Notes: generated by a model from the sequence alone, not told the origin. DNA of 64,000 bases from Novosphingobium sp. NDB2Meth1 (GCF_900117425.1 NZ_FPEH01000014.1:124001-188000), one strand, 5' to 3'; numbered from the stretch's first letter, positions 1 to 8,675 are shown. Made by a program: numbers and translations.

Positions 1-1
1 G

Positions 2-400
2 GCGCGGCTGGCGGGGCTCAGGATGAACTTCCCATCCGAGTTCCATCCGGTGAAGTCGGTCCATGCGATGCGCTTCTGCTGTGCGCTGGAGGATCGGCCG
101 GAAGATCTGCTGCGCTTCAGCGAGGCGGCGTTCGAGGCCTATTTCGGCGATGCGCGCAATATCGACGATCCTGCGGTGCTGGAGGATATCGCCAACGCCT
201 GTGGTTTCGATGGCGCGGCGCTGCGGGCGGCTTCAGCGAGTGACGAGGTGAAGGCGCGGCTCAGGGCCAACACCGATGAGGCCGTTGCACGTGGGGCGTT
301 CGGTTCGCCGACGATATTCGTCGATGGGGCCTACATGTATTTCGGGAACGACCAGTTGCCGCTCGTGATGCAGCGCATCGATACGGCCGCTGCCGGCTGA
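2..400 (+). CDS. 2-hydroxychromene-2-carboxylate isomerase-like protein (DsbA/kappa-GST fold), 3' part only
   Basis: The reading frame is open from the first bases of the window, so the true start lies upstream; about 132 C-terminal residues are visible. The visible part runs through a GLRMNFP segment, an all-helical region and the closing GAFGSPTIFVDG block with a cis-Pro (SPT), which is typical of the thioredoxin-fold HCCA isomerases (NahD-like), glutathione-dependent enzymes of naphthalene and related aromatic degradation. The same fold is used by other DSBA-like oxidoreductases, and the N-terminal active-site segment is outside the window, so the substrate is not settled. It ends 77 nt before bchE and is probably a separate transcription unit. 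Confidence 0.75.
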   Translation, partial: ARLAGLRMNFPSEFHPVKSVHAMRFCCALEDRPEDLLRFSEAAFEAYFGDARNIDDPAVLEDIANACGFDGAALRAASASDEVKARLRANTDEAVARGAFGSPTIFVDGAYMYFGNDQLPLVMQRIDTAAAG

Positions 401-413
401 GGCCCCAGTTGCG

Positions 414-430
414 CTGGATCAATGATCCAG
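414..430. promoter_or_regulatory. perfect 17-bp palindrome upstream of bchE (candidate operator)
   Basis: CTGGATCA (414-421), one central A, then TGATCCAG (423-430): eight matched base pairs on each side. It fills the gap between a weak -35-like TTGCGC (409-414) and a weak -10-like TATCCA (431-436), which is where a repressor would block RNA polymerase. The half-site spacing does not fit the FNR consensus TTGAT-N4-ATCAA (the spacer here is five). The cognate regulator is unknown. Confidence 0.45.
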
Positions 431-450
431 TATCCAAAACGATAGAGCCT

Positions 451-478
451 TGATCTGTCAACCGGGAGTGACAGATCA
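451..478 (+). promoter_or_regulatory. 10-bp inverted repeat containing a TGT-N12-ACA (PpsR/CrtJ-type) site at the bchE start
   Basis: TGATCTGTCA (451-460) and TGACAGATCA (469-478) are exact reverse complements with an 8-nt spacer. Inside them TGT (456-458) and ACA (471-473) are exactly 12 nt apart, the consensus spacing for the PpsR/CrtJ repressor of photosynthesis genes. The spacer carries the presumed ribosome-binding site GGGAG (464-468) and the last base of the right arm is the A of the bchE ATG. In RNA the same sequence would form a hairpin with the ribosome site in its loop and the start codon at its foot. Both DNA-operator and RNA readings are inference. Confidence 0.55.
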
Positions 479-2160
479 TGCGCATTCTTCTCGTTCATCC
501 GAATTACCATTCCGGCGGCGCGGAGATTGCGGGGAATTGGCCGCCTGCCTGGGCGGCCTATCTGGCGGGCGCGCTGCGCGGCGCGGGCTACGACGACGTC
601 CACTTCATCGATGCGATGACGGATCACGTCGATGACGAGGCCCTCGAAGCCCGCATCCGCGAACTGAAGCCCGATGTCGTCGGCACCACCGCGATCACGC
701 CCTCGATCTACAAGGCCGAGGAAACGCTGAAAATCGCCAAGAAGGTCTCGCCCGCGATCATCACGATGCTGGGCGGGGTGCATGCGACCTTCATGTTCAA
801 GCAGGTGCTGACCGAAGCGCCGTGGATCGACGTGATCGTGCGCGGGGAGGGCGAGGAAATCCTGCTCGACCTCGTCCGCGCCATCGACGACGGGCGCTGG
901 CCGGTGGCGCGCCATGAGATCCAGGGCCTCGCCTTCCTCGACGGGCAGGACATCATCGCCACCAAGGCCGCGCCGACGGTGAAGGACCTCGAGAAGATCA
1001 AGCCCGACTGGGGCATCCTGGAGTGGGGCAAGTACATCTACATCCCGCTCGGCAAGCGGGTCGCCATTCCCAACATGGCGCGCGGCTGCCCGTTCACCTG
1101 CTCGTTCTGCTCGCAGTGGAAGTTCTGGCGCGATTACCGCATCCGCGATCCCAAGGCGGTGGTCGACGAGATCGAGACACTGGTGAACGACCACGACGTC
1201 GGCTTCTTCATCCTTGCCGACGAGGAGCCGACCATCAACCGCAAGAAGTTCATCGCGTTCTGCGAGGAGCTGATCGCGCGCGGCCTGCCCGAGAAGATCC
1301 AGTGGGGGATCAATACCCGTGTCACCGATATCCTGCGCGATGAGGAATACCTCGCGCTCTATCGCCGGGCGGGGTTGGTCCACGTCTCGCTCGGCACCGA
1401 GGCGGCGGCGCAATTGAAGCTCGATCTGTTCAACAAGGAAACCACGGTCGAGCAGAACAAGAAGGCGATCCGCCTGCTGCGCGAGGCGGACATTCTGGTC
1501 GAGGCGCAGTTCATCGTGGGGCTGGAGAACGAGACGGCGGAGACGCTCGAAGAGACCTACCGCATGGCGATGGACTGGAAGCCGGACCTCGCCAACTGGT
1601 CGATGTACACGCCCTGGCCGTTCTCCAATCTGTTCGAGGAGCTGGGCGACAAGGTCGAGATCCACGATTTCGACAAGTACAATTTCGTCACCCCGATCAT
1701 CAAGCCGGCCGCGATGGACCGGGCCGAACTGCTCGACCGGGTGATGAACAACTACCGCCGGTTCTACATGCGCAAGGCGCTGTTTTCCTATCCGTGGCAA
1801 GGCACAGGATACCGGCGAAAGTACTTGCTGGGCTGCCTAAAGGCGTTCCTCAAGGCGGGTTTCCAGCGCACGTTCTATGATCTGGGCCGGGTGAACTACT
1901 GGGGCCCGCAATCGAAGAAGGGCGTCGATTTCAAGTTCGACCGCACCCGCACCAACCATCGCGCGGAAACGGGCGACTGGCAGGCGGTCGCCGAGACCAG
2001 CCGCAAGGCCGCCAAGCGCGAAGCGGTCGTCCATGAGGCAGCCGGCGTGATCAAGGCGTGCGGTGGTGGGACCGAGCAGCTAACCGACGAGGAGGCCGAT
2101 GCGTTCGCCATGCAGCCCACGCGCGGTGATGCGCCGGGCAGGAGCGGAGCGCACATATGA
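478..2160 (+). CDS. bchE: Anaerobic Mg-protoporphyrin IX monomethyl ester oxidative cyclase BchE
   Basis: A 560-residue B12-binding radical SAM protein. Residues 1-135 form a cobalamin-binding domain beginning [20 protein letters not shown]; the radical SAM cluster ligands are C204, C208 and C211 in [19 protein letters not shown]; the [14 protein letters not shown] and QWGINTR blocks and the C-terminal [18 protein letters not shown] block are all characteristic of BchE. The family closes the isocyclic ring of bacteriochlorophyll by an oxygen-independent hydroxylation, using SAM, an Fe-S cluster and cobalamin. Length equals that of Rhodobacter BchE to within a few tens of residues and no key residue is missing. 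The ATG sits at the foot of a palindrome (451-478); bchJ follows with a 4-nt overlap. No other bacteriochlorophyll gene lies in the window. Confidence 0.93.
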   Translation: MRILLVHPNYHSGGAEIAGNWPPAWAAYLAGALRGAGYDDVHFIDAMTDHVDDEALEARIRELKPDVVGTTAITPSIYKAEETLKIAKKVSPAIITMLGGVHATFMFKQVLTEAPWIDVIVRGEGEEILLDLVRAIDDGRWPVARHEIQGLAFLDGQDIIATKAAPTVKDLEKIKPDWGILEWGKYIYIPLGKRVAIPNMARGCPFTCSFCSQWKFWRDYRIRDPKAVVDEIETLVNDHDVGFFILADEEPTINRKKFIAFCEELIARGLPEKIQWGINTRVTDILRDEEYLALYRRAGLVHVSLGTEAAAQLKLDLFNKETTVEQNKKAIRLLREADILVEAQFIVGLENETAETLEETYRMAMDWKPDLANWSMYTPWPFSNLFEELGDKVEIHDFDKYNFVTPIIKPAAMDRAELLDRVMNNYRRFYMRKALFSYPWQGTGYRRKYLLGCLKAFLKAGFQRTFYDLGRVNYWGPQSKKGVDFKFDRTRTNHRAETGDWQAVAETSRKAAKREAVVHEAAGVIKACGGGTEQLTDEEADAFAMQPTRGDAPGRSGAHI

Positions 2161-2732
2161 GTGTGGTGGTTGGAAAAGTCGGCCCCAACGCGATCATCCA
2201 GCTGGCCGATGTTCTGGCCGACCGGCTCGGGCTGGACGAGCGCGCGGCAGCACTTCGCGCCGCAGGGCTCGCGCACTATCTGGCCTGCGATCCCGAACGG
2301 ATGACCGACGAGCGCGAGGCAGCGGCGCTGCACAAGGTGGTGCAGGCGCGGCTGCCGCAGGAGTGGGACGAGCTTTCGTGGGAAGCGGGGGAGCGCACCG
2401 CCGGGTATCTGCTGGAGCATCGCATTCCGAAGCCGGCGCAGTGGTTGCTCAAGCGGTTGCCGCCTGCCTGGTCTGCGCGGCTGCTGCTGCGGGCGATCAG
2501 CGCGCATGCTTGGACATTCGCCGGTTCGGGGGCGTTCTCCGCACGGGTCGAGCGCGGCGCGATCGTGATCGAGATTGCCCAAAATCCCATCGCCATGCCG
2601 AGCTGCCCCTGGCACCGCGGTGTCTTTACGCGGCTGTTCCGTGAACTCGTCTCCCCGCGTGTGCTCGTGCTGCAAGAGCGCTGCTGTGCGCAAGGTGAAC
2701 GGGCCTGCATTTTCAGGATCGGCTGGACCTGA
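2157..2732 (+). CDS. bchJ: BchJ, bacteriochlorophyll-associated V4R-domain protein
   Basis: A 191-residue protein whose start overlaps the bchE stop (ATGA, 2157-2160), with GGAGCGGAGC just upstream. The C-terminal half is a 4-vinyl-reductase (V4R) type small-ligand-binding domain ending in the cysteine-containing CPWHRGVF and [12 protein letters not shown] blocks. BchJ was first described as a 4-vinyl reductase; later work indicates the main 8-vinyl reductases are BciA/BciB and that BchJ may instead act as an accessory or substrate-carrier protein. The bchE-bchJ order is the same as in Rhodobacter photosynthesis clusters, where bchG follows; here an unrelated alcohol dehydrogenase follows after 69 nt. 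Confidence 0.88.
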   Translation: MSVVVGKVGPNAIIQLADVLADRLGLDERAAALRAAGLAHYLACDPERMTDEREAAALHKVVQARLPQEWDELSWEAGERTAGYLLEHRIPKPAQWLLKRLPPAWSARLLLRAISAHAWTFAGSGAFSARVERGAIVIEIAQNPIAMPSCPWHRGVFTRLFRELVSPRVLVLQERCCAQGERACIFRIGWT

Positions 2733-2756
2733 TCCCCCGTTGACCCGTATTCCACA

Positions 2757-2786
2757 AATGCTACCAGAGAGTATAAACATAGCATT
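2757..2786. promoter_or_regulatory. inverted repeat in the leader of the alcohol dehydrogenase gene
   Basis: AATGCTA (2757-2763) and TAGCATT (2780-2786) are exact reverse complements separated by 16 nt that include TATAAA. They lie between bchJ and the Fe-alcohol dehydrogenase gene, so they may mark an operator for that transcription unit. The arms do not match the palindrome at 8611-8630. There is no direct evidence of protein binding. Confidence 0.3.
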
Positions 2787-2801
2787 GGTGGGAGAGCGGC
2801 G

Positions 2802-3977
2802 ATGGTTACAGCGTCACAAGTCATGCTCACGGCAACGGAACGGGTCACGCTGGGTCAGCCAGCAGCCGAAGCGGTCGCGCAGGAAGCGGCAGCGCGCGGC
2901 GCGAGACGCGTGTTTATCCTCGCCAGCAGCTACCTCAACCGCCAGACCGACGAGATCCGCCGGATCGAGGCCGCGCTCGGTGATCGCCATGCCGCGACGC
3001 ACGATGGTATCCAGCCGCACGCGCCGCGCAGCGATGTGCTCAAGGCCGCCGAAGCAGCGCGCGCAGTGGGAGCCGATCTCGTCGTCACCGTCGGTGGTGG
3101 TTCGGTGACCGATGCGGGCAAGATCGTGCTGATCTGCCTGAAGCACAACATCACGACGGTCGAGCAGTTCGACGACTACCGCGTGCGGGTGGACGATGTC
3201 GGCGCGATGGTGATCCCCGAGTTCGCCGGGCCGGACGTGCGCGCCATCTGCGTGCCAACCACGCTTTCGGGCGGCGAGTTCAATCCGCTTTCCGGCGCGA
3301 CCGATGAAGCCATCAAGATGAAGCAGGGCTATACCCAGCGCGAGATGGTGCCGGTCTGCGTCGTGCTCGATCCCGCGATCACAGTGCACACACCCGAATG
3401 GCTGTGGCTCTCGACAGGGGTGCGCTCGGTGGACCATGCCACGGAAACGCTCGCCTCGTTCCTTTCCAACGACTTCTGCGACGGCATTGCCGACAGCGCG
3501 CTTCGCCTGCTCGCCGAAGGTCTGCCAGCGGTGAAGGCAAACCCGCACGATCTCGATGCCCGGCTCAAATGCCAGATCGGTGCGTGGCAATCGATGATCC
3601 CGATCATCGGCGGCGTGCCGATGGGGGCCAGCCATGCCATTGGTCATGTGCTAGGCGGCACCTGCGATGTGCCCCATGGCTACACCAGCTGCGTCATGTC
3701 GCCCTTCGTCCAGGCCTTCAATCTGCCGGTCAATGCGGAGCGGCAGAAGCGCATCAGCGCCTGTCTCGGTGATCCATCGAAGTCTGCCTCCGAACTGCTC
3801 GACACGCTGATCCGCGGGCTCGGCATGCCGCGTTCGCTGCGCGAGGTCGGCGTCAGCGAAAACCAGCTTCAGCTCGTCTCCGAATACACGCTCGACGACA
3901 TCTGGGGCCGCACCAATCCGCGCACGATCAAGACGGCGGCGGATGTGATGGAAATCTTGCGGATGGCCATGGGCTGA
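2802..3977 (+). CDS. Iron-containing (group III) alcohol dehydrogenase, maleylacetate-reductase-like
   Basis: A 391-residue dehydroquinate-synthase-fold enzyme. The NAD(P)-binding block is LVVTVGGGSVTDAGKI; metal-binding histidines are visible in SVDHATE, GASHAIGHVLGG and DVPHGYT, with the usual order for Fe-dependent ADHs. The start has a good ribosome site (GGTGGGAG, 15 nt upstream). Family members interconvert alcohols with aldehydes or ketones, or reduce maleylacetate; which applies cannot be read from the sequence. The next gene (TetR) overlaps the stop by 1 nt, and the acyl-CoA ligase follows, so the enzyme probably supplies or reduces an intermediate in the pathway of the neighbouring monooxygenase and ligase. 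Confidence 0.85.
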   Translation: MVTASQVMLTATERVTLGQPAAEAVAQEAAARGARRVFILASSYLNRQTDEIRRIEAALGDRHAATHDGIQPHAPRSDVLKAAEAARAVGADLVVTVGGGSVTDAGKIVLICLKHNITTVEQFDDYRVRVDDVGAMVIPEFAGPDVRAICVPTTLSGGEFNPLSGATDEAIKMKQGYTQREMVPVCVVLDPAITVHTPEWLWLSTGVRSVDHATETLASFLSNDFCDGIADSALRLLAEGLPAVKANPHDLDARLKCQIGAWQSMIPIIGGVPMGASHAIGHVLGGTCDVPHGYTSCVMSPFVQAFNLPVNAERQKRISACLGDPSKSASELLDTLIRGLGMPRSLREVGVSENQLQLVSEYTLDDIWGRTNPRTIKTAADVMEILRMAMG

Positions 3978-4651
3978 TGCACACCCTCGCACTCGCCACG
4001 GACATTGCGGACCTCATGGACAAACCGAAGAAGAAGCGCGCCGCGGCGCAGCTGAAGGATGAAATCACCGCGTACAAGCGGCGGCGCATCCTCGAGGAAG
4101 CGAGCCACTTCTTCTTCGCCAATGGCTATGAGGCGACGACGCTGGATTCGGTGGCGGAGCAGCTCAACGTCACCAAGCCCTTCATCTACTCGTACTACAA
4201 GAACAAGGGCGAGCTGCTTTACGAGATCTGCCAGACGGGTATCCAGCTTTCGCTCACCGCGCTGGAAGAAGCGCTGAGCGTCGAAGGCACCGCGAGCGAA
4301 CAGCTCAAGATCGTGGTCGAACGCGTGGCGCGGATCATCATCGAGAACCAGCGCTACGTGACCGTCTATCTGCGCGAGGAGAAGAGCCTCACGCCCGAGG
4401 ACGCGCGCCGCATCCGCGAGCTGCGCCATGCCTTCGACACCAAGCTCGCTGCGCTCCTCGAAAAGGGCAAGCGCAGCGGCGAGTTCGATGTGCAGCACCC
4501 CTCGCGCACCGCGATCTGGGTCTCTGGCCTGCTCAGCTGGATTGCGCTGTGGTACCACGAAGGCGGGCGCTGGTCGGCGACCGAAGTCGTGATGGACGCG
4601 ATCACCATGGTCCAGAAGATGGTCCAGCCGGCAGGAGCCTCGCATGCCTGA
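3977..4651 (+). CDS. TetR/AcrR family transcriptional regulator
   Basis: A 224-residue protein with an N-terminal helix-turn-helix (about residues 35-75: ILEEASHFFFANGYEATTLDSVAEQLNVTKPFIYSYYKNKGELL) recognisable as TetR type by the ANGYEATT and YYKNKGEL blocks, and a helical C-terminal ligand-binding part. The ATG overlaps the dehydrogenase stop (TGATG); a second in-frame ATG at 4016 would remove 13 poorly conserved residues. Its gene also overlaps the following ligase by 8 nt. It is the obvious local candidate for controlling this operon and the divergent receptor/monooxygenase pair, whose intergenic region has a palindrome. Confidence 0.87.
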   Translation: MHTLALATDIADLMDKPKKKRAAAQLKDEITAYKRRRILEEASHFFFANGYEATTLDSVAEQLNVTKPFIYSYYKNKGELLYEICQTGIQLSLTALEEALSVEGTASEQLKIVVERVARIIIENQRYVTVYLREEKSLTPEDARRIRELRHAFDTKLAALLEKGKRSGEFDVQHPSRTAIWVSGLLSWIALWYHEGGRWSATEVVMDAITMVQKMVQPAGASHA

Positions 4652-6260
4652 CGGAAAAGGCCACAGCGATCCGCGCGTGCTCGGCCGCCGCACCTGCGTG
4701 CTGCGCTATCTGCTGGATGACTTTGCCGCCTCGCAGCCAGATGCGGTCTATGCCGTGTTCGAGGACGGCGGGCAGTGGACTTATACCGAGCTGCGCGACC
4801 TCGTCGTGCGCAAGGCGGCGGGGCTGCAGAAGCTGGGTGTGAAGCGCGGCGATCATGTTGCGGTCTGGCTGCCCAATGGGCGCGAGGCGCTGATCACGTT
4901 CTACGCGATCAATTATCTCGGCGGCGTGTTCGTGCCGTTCAACACTGCCTATCGCGGTTCGATCCTCGAACATGTGCTCGCCAATTCCGATGCCACGGTG
5001 CTGGTTGCCCATGGCGGTTTGCTAGACCGGCTGGAGGCGGCCGATACTGCGGCCGTCACCACCATCGTCCAGCTGGGGGAAGGCAAGGCACCCGCCCGCT
5101 TTGCCGTCCATGCCTTTGCCGATGTGACCGGCGAGGAAGCCGATCTCGCGCCGCTCGACCGGCCGATCGAGCCGTGGGACACCCAGTCAATCATCTATAC
5201 CTCGGGGACGACCGGGCCTTCCAAGGGCGTGCTGTCGTCCTACCTGCACCTCTACACCAACGCCGGGCCGGAGAGCTGGCACTTCGTCACCGGTGAGGAC
5301 CGCTATCTCGTCAACATGCCGGTCTTTCATATCGGCGGCCTCGGCATTCCCTTCGTGATGCTGGCGCGCGGCGGTTCGATCGCGCTGATGGAGAACTTCT
5401 CCACCGACACTTTCTGGGATTTCGTGAAGCGTACAGGCTGCACGGTGGTGTTCCTGCTCGGCGTGATGGCGACCTTCCTGATCAAGCGCCCGCCGGGGCA
5501 GGAGGACCGCGACCACAGCGTCACCAAGGCCTTCATGGTACCGCTGACCGAAGCGGCGGGGCCCTTCCACGAGCGCTTCGGGATCGACGTCTACACCATC
5601 TTCAACATGACCGAGATTGCCTCGCCCATCGTGTCGGAGCCCAATCCGGTGAAGCTCGGCACCTGCGGAAAGGTACGGCCAGGCGTCGATGTCCGGCTTG
5701 TCGATGCCAACGACTGCGAGGTCCCTATCGGCACGGTGGGCGAGATGATCGTGCGCACCGATCGGCCCTGGGCGATGAACAGCGGCTATCACAAGAACCC
5801 GGAAGCGACCGCGAAGGCCTGGCGCAACGGCTGGTTCCACACGGGCGACGCTTTCCGCTGCGATGCGGAGGGCTATTTCTACTTTGTCGACCGCGTGAAG
5901 GACGCGATTCGCCGTCGCGGCGAGAACATCTCCTCGTTCGAGGTGGAAAGCGACGTCACCGCGCACCCTGACGTGCGCGAAGCAGCGGTGATCGGCGTGC
6001 CGAGCGAATACTCGGAAGACGAGGTCATGGCCGTGATCGCCCCGGTGCCGGGCGCGAGCATCGACCCGGTGGCGCTTTCGGAATTCCTTGCCGCGCGAAT
6101 GCCCTACTTCATGGTGCCGCGCTATATCCGCGTCCTGCCCGAACTGCCCAAGACGCCGACGGCCAAGGTGATGAAGGCCGAACTGCGCGCGGAAGGGATC
6201 ACGCCCGATACGTGGGACCGCGAAAAGGCGGGCATGCGGCTGAAGAAGGAACGGCTTTAG
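4644..6260 (+). CDS. ATP-dependent acyl-CoA ligase (AMP-binding superfamily)
   Basis: A 538-residue adenylate-forming enzyme. The P-loop-like motif is IIYTSGTTGPSKGV (about residues 180-193), followed by the MTE-type acyl-adenylate block FNMTEIASP, the GWFHTGD motif and the C-terminal lysine motif PKTPTAKVMK. It activates a carboxylic acid to its acyl-adenylate and then the CoA thioester. Overall it resembles crotonobetaine/carnitine-CoA-ligase-like and fatty-acid-CoA-ligase-like members, but the acid is unknown. An AGGAG ribosome site lies just upstream, within the end of the TetR gene. A hairpin follows the stop. In context it would activate an acid released downstream of Baeyer-Villiger cleavage. 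Confidence 0.88.
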   Translation: MPDGKGHSDPRVLGRRTCVLRYLLDDFAASQPDAVYAVFEDGGQWTYTELRDLVVRKAAGLQKLGVKRGDHVAVWLPNGREALITFYAINYLGGVFVPFNTAYRGSILEHVLANSDATVLVAHGGLLDRLEAADTAAVTTIVQLGEGKAPARFAVHAFADVTGEEADLAPLDRPIEPWDTQSIIYTSGTTGPSKGVLSSYLHLYTNAGPESWHFVTGEDRYLVNMPVFHIGGLGIPFVMLARGGSIALMENFSTDTFWDFVKRTGCTVVFLLGVMATFLIKRPPGQEDRDHSVTKAFMVPLTEAAGPFHERFGIDVYTIFNMTEIASPIVSEPNPVKLGTCGKVRPGVDVRLVDANDCEVPIGTVGEMIVRTDRPWAMNSGYHKNPEATAKAWRNGWFHTGDAFRCDAEGYFYFVDRVKDAIRRRGENISSFEVESDVTAHPDVREAAVIGVPSEYSEDEVMAVIAPVPGASIDPVALSEFLAARMPYFMVPRYIRVLPELPKTPTAKVMKAELRAEGITPDTWDREKAGMRLKKERL

Positions 6261-6270
6261 AGCGGTTGGC

Positions 6271-6295
6271 GGGGGCGTTTCGCTGAAACGCCCCC
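6271..6295. terminator. bidirectional hairpin between convergent ligase and TonB receptor genes
   Basis: GGGGGCGTTTC (6271-6281), a GCT loop and GAAACGCCCCC (6285-6295) form an 11-bp perfect stem between two convergent stop codons. There is no U-tract on either side, so it may end transcripts with Rho or act as a 3' stabiliser. Confidence 0.6.
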
Positions 6296-6308
6296 GGATC
6301 GACTGGCC

Positions 6309-8564
6309 TCAGAAATTCAGCCCGAAGGTCCCGCCGACCGTGCGCGGCGGGGCGACCGAGCCGACGCGGACGCTGTTGAACAGTGGAGCGGTGATGATGT
6401 TGTTGGTGATCACCAACTTGTTGGCAAGGTTGCGGCCCCAGATATCAACGTACCATTTGTTATTGGTCGGTGTGAAGCGCAGTCCGGCGTTGATCAGCGC
6501 GTAGGGCGCCTGCGTCGCATCGGCGTTGTTGAACTCGGTGAAGAAGACGCGGTCCTGCCAGTTCACTTCGGCGCGGGCGTTGACCTTGCCCGCAGTGCCG
6601 ACCGGGATGTCGTAGTCGGCGCCCGCGCGGAACGAGAATTCCGGCGCGTTCTGCAGGCGGTTGCCCGCGACGCTGACCTGCCTGAAGCCCTGGCGGTAGT
6701 CACCCGTGGTGAAGCGGCGGTACTTGGCGTTGAGGTAGGTGCCGAACAGTTCGAGCGTCAGGCCTGGCAGCGGCCTCGCCTTGAACTCGGCTTCCACGCC
6801 GTAGTTGCGCGCCGAGGCGGCGTTGACCGTGGTGACCACGCTGCTTGCATCGACGAAGCCGACCTGCAGGTCGGTGTAGTCCATGTAGAACGCGGCGAGA
6901 TTGGCCTGCAGCTTGCGGTCCGCGGTCGCGGTCTTGAGGCCGACCTCGTAGCTCCACACGTATTCCGGGTTGATCACATCGTTGCGCGAACCGACGTTGA
7001 TCACGCCCGATTTGAACCCGCGCGTCACCGAGGCGTAGAGCAGCGTGGCATCGTTGGCCTGGTAGTTCAGCGTGACCGTGGGCGTGAAGGCGTTCCAGCT
7101 CTTGGCCTTGTCGGTGTTCACGCTGCCGAGGAAGTCGAACGTGCCGACGCCCTTGCGCCGTTCATGGCTGAAGCGGCCGCCGGCGGTGATCTTGAACTTG
7201 TCGCTCAGCGCGTAGGTGGCCTGAGCATAGAAGCCCAGCGCGTTGATGGTGACAGTGCCGTTCTGCAGGTAGTTGAAGTTGTCGAACGCATTGTCCGGGA
7301 AGAACGGCGGAATCTGACCGGCGAGCTTGAGCAGCACGGCCAGATTTGTCAGCGGCACGCGCACTTCGCCGTAGAGACTTTCGTGGAAGTAGTTCGCGCC
7401 GAGCAGCACGTCGAGCTTCTCGCTCTTGTAGTTGGCCACAACTTCCTGGCTGAAGGTCTTGCTGTCCTCGATGTAGTTGTTCTGGCCGAACATGTTGGCG
7501 TCTGACGCGTCGAGGTCGTCGCGGTTGAAGCGCTTGAACTTGTGGTAGGAGGTGATCGACTTCACGTTCCAATCGCCCTTGCTCCAGTCGATCGTGCCGG
7601 TGAAGCTGTAGCCATGGCGCTGGTTGAGCGGTTCCTGATCCGACCAGATGTTGCGGATGTTGGCCTTGCGGCCCGCAGCGGCTGCCACAGTGAACAGCGA
7701 ACGGCCGCCGAGAATCGAGCCGAGCTGGTTCTCCGGCGCCACGGTCGGGCCGAAGTAATGGAACGCGTAGTTGCGGTCGTCCTCGTTGAAGTATTCGCCC
7801 GAGAGGGTGACTTCGAGGTCTTCCGAGGGCTTGGCGACGATCGTCCCGCGCACCGAATAGGCGTTGCGGTCGTCGATCTGGCTGCCAGTGAATTCGTTGA
7901 TGCCATAGCCGTCGCGCTTGTCGAACTTGGCGCTGACGCGGGCCATCAGCTTGTCGCCGGCAATCGGTCCGCCGACCGCGCCTTCGAGCACGATGGCGTT
8001 GTAGTTGCCGTAGCTCGCGCGCAGATAGCCATCGAGGTGGTCGGTCGGCTTCTTGGTGATCAGGTTGATCGCGCCCGCCGTTGCGCCGCGGCCATAGAGC
8101 GTGCCCTGCGGGCCGCGCAGCACTTCGACGCGCTCGAGATCGTAGAAGCCCGAAAGCTGGGCGGCGGGGCGCGCGATCTGCGCGCCGTCCTGCAGGAATG
8201 CGACGCCGCCGTCCGCACCGAGGTCGATCGAGGTGAGGCCGATACCGCGGATGAAGATGCGGTTCACGCCGAATTGATCGCCGACCGAAAGGTTGGGGAT
8301 GGCAACCGCCAGCGACTGGACGTCCTTCACACCGCCCACGCCGAGATCGGCAGCCGAGACGGCGGAGACCGAGGCGGCAACCTTGGAGAGCGATTCCGAG
8401 CTGCGCGTCGCGGTCACGACGATATCGGCAAGGCCTTCGGTCGGCGGCGGAGCGGTCTCTTCAGCCATCGCGGGCGCAGCGACCAGCGCGGTTCCGGCCA
8501 GCAGCACAAGCGCCACGCGGCGTGCTGCGGAATCGACACGAATCGAAAGGTTGCGGCGAACCAT
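6309..8564 (-). CDS. TonB-dependent outer-membrane receptor
   Basis: A protein of about 751 residues with a Sec signal peptide (VALVLLAGTALVAAPAMA), a TonB-box/plug start ADIVVTATRSSESLSKVAAS, a plug ending in RGPQGTLYGRGATAGAINLITKKP, and a 22-strand barrel closing in the terminal Phe (FGLNF). The receptor imports a large or scarce substrate across the outer membrane using TonB energy. The start at 8564 is preferred because AGGGG lies 7 nt upstream; an in-frame ATG at 8606 would add 14 residues ahead of a normal signal peptide. It is divergent from the monooxygenase gene, which suggests import of the monooxygenase substrate, such as a terpenoid or steroid-like ketone, rather than iron. That assignment is inference. 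Confidence 0.9.
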   Translation of the reverse strand: MVRRNLSIRVDSAARRVALVLLAGTALVAAPAMAEETAPPPTEGLADIVVTATRSSESLSKVAASVSAVSAADLGVGGVKDVQSLAVAIPNLSVGDQFGVNRIFIRGIGLTSIDLGADGGVAFLQDGAQIARPAAQLSGFYDLERVEVLRGPQGTLYGRGATAGAINLITKKPTDHLDGYLRASYGNYNAIVLEGAVGGPIAGDKLMARVSAKFDKRDGYGINEFTGSQIDDRNAYSVRGTIVAKPSEDLEVTLSGEYFNEDDRNYAFHYFGPTVAPENQLGSILGGRSLFTVAAAAGRKANIRNIWSDQEPLNQRHGYSFTGTIDWSKGDWNVKSITSYHKFKRFNRDDLDASDANMFGQNNYIEDSKTFSQEVVANYKSEKLDVLLGANYFHESLYGEVRVPLTNLAVLLKLAGQIPPFFPDNAFDNFNYLQNGTVTINALGFYAQATYALSDKFKITAGGRFSHERRKGVGTFDFLGSVNTDKAKSWNAFTPTVTLNYQANDATLLYASVTRGFKSGVINVGSRNDVINPEYVWSYEVGLKTATADRKLQANLAAFYMDYTDLQVGFVDASSVVTTVNAASARNYGVEAEFKARPLPGLTLELFGTYLNAKYRRFTTGDYRQGFRQVSVAGNRLQNAPEFSFRAGADYDIPVGTAGKVNARAEVNWQDRVFFTEFNNADATQAPYALINAGLRFTPTNNKWYVDIWGRNLANKLVITNNIITAPLFNSVRVGSVAPPRTVGGTFGLNF

Positions 8565-8610
8565 TGTTTTTCCCCTCATCCCGCGCAGCTTTGAAACTGC
8601 GTGCATTTTT

Positions 8611-8630
8611 TATCTACTGGCGCGTAGATA
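8611..8630. promoter_or_regulatory. 20-bp palindrome between divergent receptor and monooxygenase genes (candidate TetR operator)
   Basis: TATCTAC (8611-8617) and GTAGATA (8624-8630) are exact reverse complements around a 6-nt centre. A further GTAGAT half-site occurs at 8644-8649, next to the monooxygenase translation start. The size and symmetry suit a TetR-type dimer, and a TetR gene is 4 kb away in the same functional group. Confidence 0.5.
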
Positions 8631-8675
8631 CAGGTTCCGTTAGGTAGATGGCAAGTGATATTGAGGGAGAGTGGC

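Noticed and set aside
414-430. Reading the bchE upstream palindrome as an FNR/FnrL box
   Set aside because: The half-sites are separated by five, not four, bases and lack the TTGAT core.
331-1800. A 489-residue open frame antisense to bchE
   Set aside because: It is the complement of a strongly biased, family-matching gene; the product is low-complexity and Asp/Arg/Val-rich with no motif. High GC gives such frames by chance.
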